Of a stretch of 64,000 bases of DNA, positions 63,378 to 64,000 are shown piece after piece (positions within the stretch are counted from its first letter, which is position 1; each line of letters opens with the position of its first letter). The stretch covers positions 3,844,001 to 3,908,000 of the forward strand of contig AP018536.1 in assembly GCA_003584705.1 (NCBI GenBank). The letters are read 5' to 3'. The stretch is from Lachnospiraceae bacterium GAM79 (GTDB taxonomy: Bacteria > Bacillota > Clostridia > Lachnospirales > Lachnospiraceae). Under the pieces are notes generated by a model. It ran no database searches. It worked only from the letters and a program-made list of their open reading frames with translations, and was not told where the DNA came from. The position numbers were made by a program, and so were the translations under genes.

Positions 63378-64000
63378 CATACGACGAAAATGTTTTCAAA
63401 GAAAAAGCTAATCGGAAAGCCCGTAAGATCTGGATCGTTTTTGCTGTTTTACTGAGTGCCAACTATGGCTCCGATGCGTCCGGGGGATTATATCCCACCA
63501 CTTCTTACCTTATTTTTCTGGCATTGTGCTGGCTGCCTCTGATCTTCGGCGAAGTGCTGTTACGTGTAAAGGGCTGGGCAACGGAACTCTACCGCTACGA
63601 TCTGGTCATCGGTTACGGCATCTTCTATACCTTTGTCATATGCACCACAGAGTCACCGATCGCATTCACTTACATCCTTCCGGTGACAAGCTTACTGGTC
63701 CTGTATAAGAACCGGAAATTCATGATCAACTGCGGTATCGTCAACTCTCTGATCATTGTGGGCGCTGCCGTCTACCGCTACATGCTGGGCTTTAACAGTG
63801 CTTCCGATATGAAGAATTACCAACTGCAGCTGTCCTGTATCATCCTGTGTTACATCTGCTATGTCATGTCCATCCGCCATCTGAACGAGTCCGACGGTGC
63901 CATGACCGACAGTATCAAAGCCGACCTTCACAGAGTGGTGACCACCGTAGAACAGGTCAAGACATCCAGCAATACCATTCTGGACGGCATTACCGTTGTC
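63374..64000 (+). CDS. Chemoreceptor-like membrane protein (partial at window end)
   Basis: The frame starts at ATG 63374 inside the hydrolase stop (ATGA) and stays open to the window end, giving 209 residues. It has five or six membrane helices (for example WIVFAVLLSANYG, YLIFLALCWLPLIFG) followed by a helical segment LHRVVTTVEQVKTSSNTIL typical of the linker before a methyl-accepting signalling domain. The signalling domain lies outside the window, so the call is provisional. Confidence 0.6.
   Translation, partial: MTYDENVFKEKANRKARKIWIVFAVLLSANYGSDASGGLYPTTSYLIFLALCWLPLIFGEVLLRVKGWATELYRYDLVIGYGIFYTFVICTTESPIAFTYILPVTSLLVLYKNRKFMINCGIVNSLIIVGAAVYRYMLGFNSASDMKNYQLQLSCIILCYICYVMSIRHLNESDGAMTDSIKADLHRVVTTVEQVKTSSNTILDGITVV

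Overview
The window looks like a chromosomal stretch of a motile, spore-forming Lachnospiraceae-type Firmicute. The evidence is strong AGGAGG ribosome sites, the yabO(rqcP)-yabP-yabQ-divIC-spoIIE-tilS-hpt-ftsH cluster, a CotS-like spore coat gene, flagellin next to csrA, and Rpn-family nuclease genes typical of gut clostridia. I cannot name the genus. The first 9 kb is clearly more AT-rich than the rest.

Positions 1-9.13 kb: an integrated filamentous-phage (inovirus-like) element whose left end lies outside the window. Left to right it carries the helicase half of a CRESS-type Rep, small Cys-rich proteins, a SprT-like protein, a hairpin-rich 400 bp non-coding segment (candidate ssDNA origin/packaging signal), a ribbon-helix-helix regulator with two palindromic operator clusters, and a probable ssDNA-binding protein. 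A morphogenesis operon follows: coat-like protein, strong terminator, small membrane proteins, adsorption protein with Trp-rich helical repeats, gp6-like protein, Zot/gp1 ATPase. A tyrosine integrase is the last gene, abutting the 3' end of tRNA-Gly(GCC).

Positions 9.1-15.6 kb: scarred accessory DNA. It holds a hypothetical gene, a truncated XRE regulator behind an SOS-box-like promoter, a DUF4177 gene, a possible small RNA, an IS3 remnant, a lipoprotein/XRE pair, a near-complete IS3 element with a frameshifted OrfB that has landed on the 5' end of dinD, and tRNA-Gly(UCC) and tRNA-Phe.

Positions 15.7-40.3 kb: mostly housekeeping or metabolic genes. These are a DUF3810 metallopeptidase-like protein, a MATE exporter, a YerB-like lipoprotein, an Lpl-type ABC importer operon with an embedded serine hydrolase and a divergent AraC/YesN regulator, an EAL phosphodiesterase, MarR-TauE, a LOG-like protein, LysR, a run of small hypothetical genes, tRNA-Leu and tRNA-Tyr, a GT39-like membrane protein and a GH13 enzyme.

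Positions 40.7-56.2 kb: the conserved minus-strand cell division/sporulation/tRNA-maturation block. It is followed by HU, a PEGA lipoprotein, CotS, the CCA enzyme, a HAD phosphatase, a PrsA-like foldase and a PepF-like peptidase.

Positions 56.2-64 kb: an Rpn-type nuclease gene split by an IS110-family element, then flagellin and csrA with a CsrA-type leader. Next comes a 785 bp segment bounded by inverted 29 bp dyad sites that encloses its own FimB-sized tyrosine recombinase; this is a candidate phase switch directly upstream of csrA-flagellin. A 153 bp structured repeat (its near-identical copy is at 38.0 kb), an alpha/beta hydrolase and the start of a chemoreceptor-like gene complete the window.
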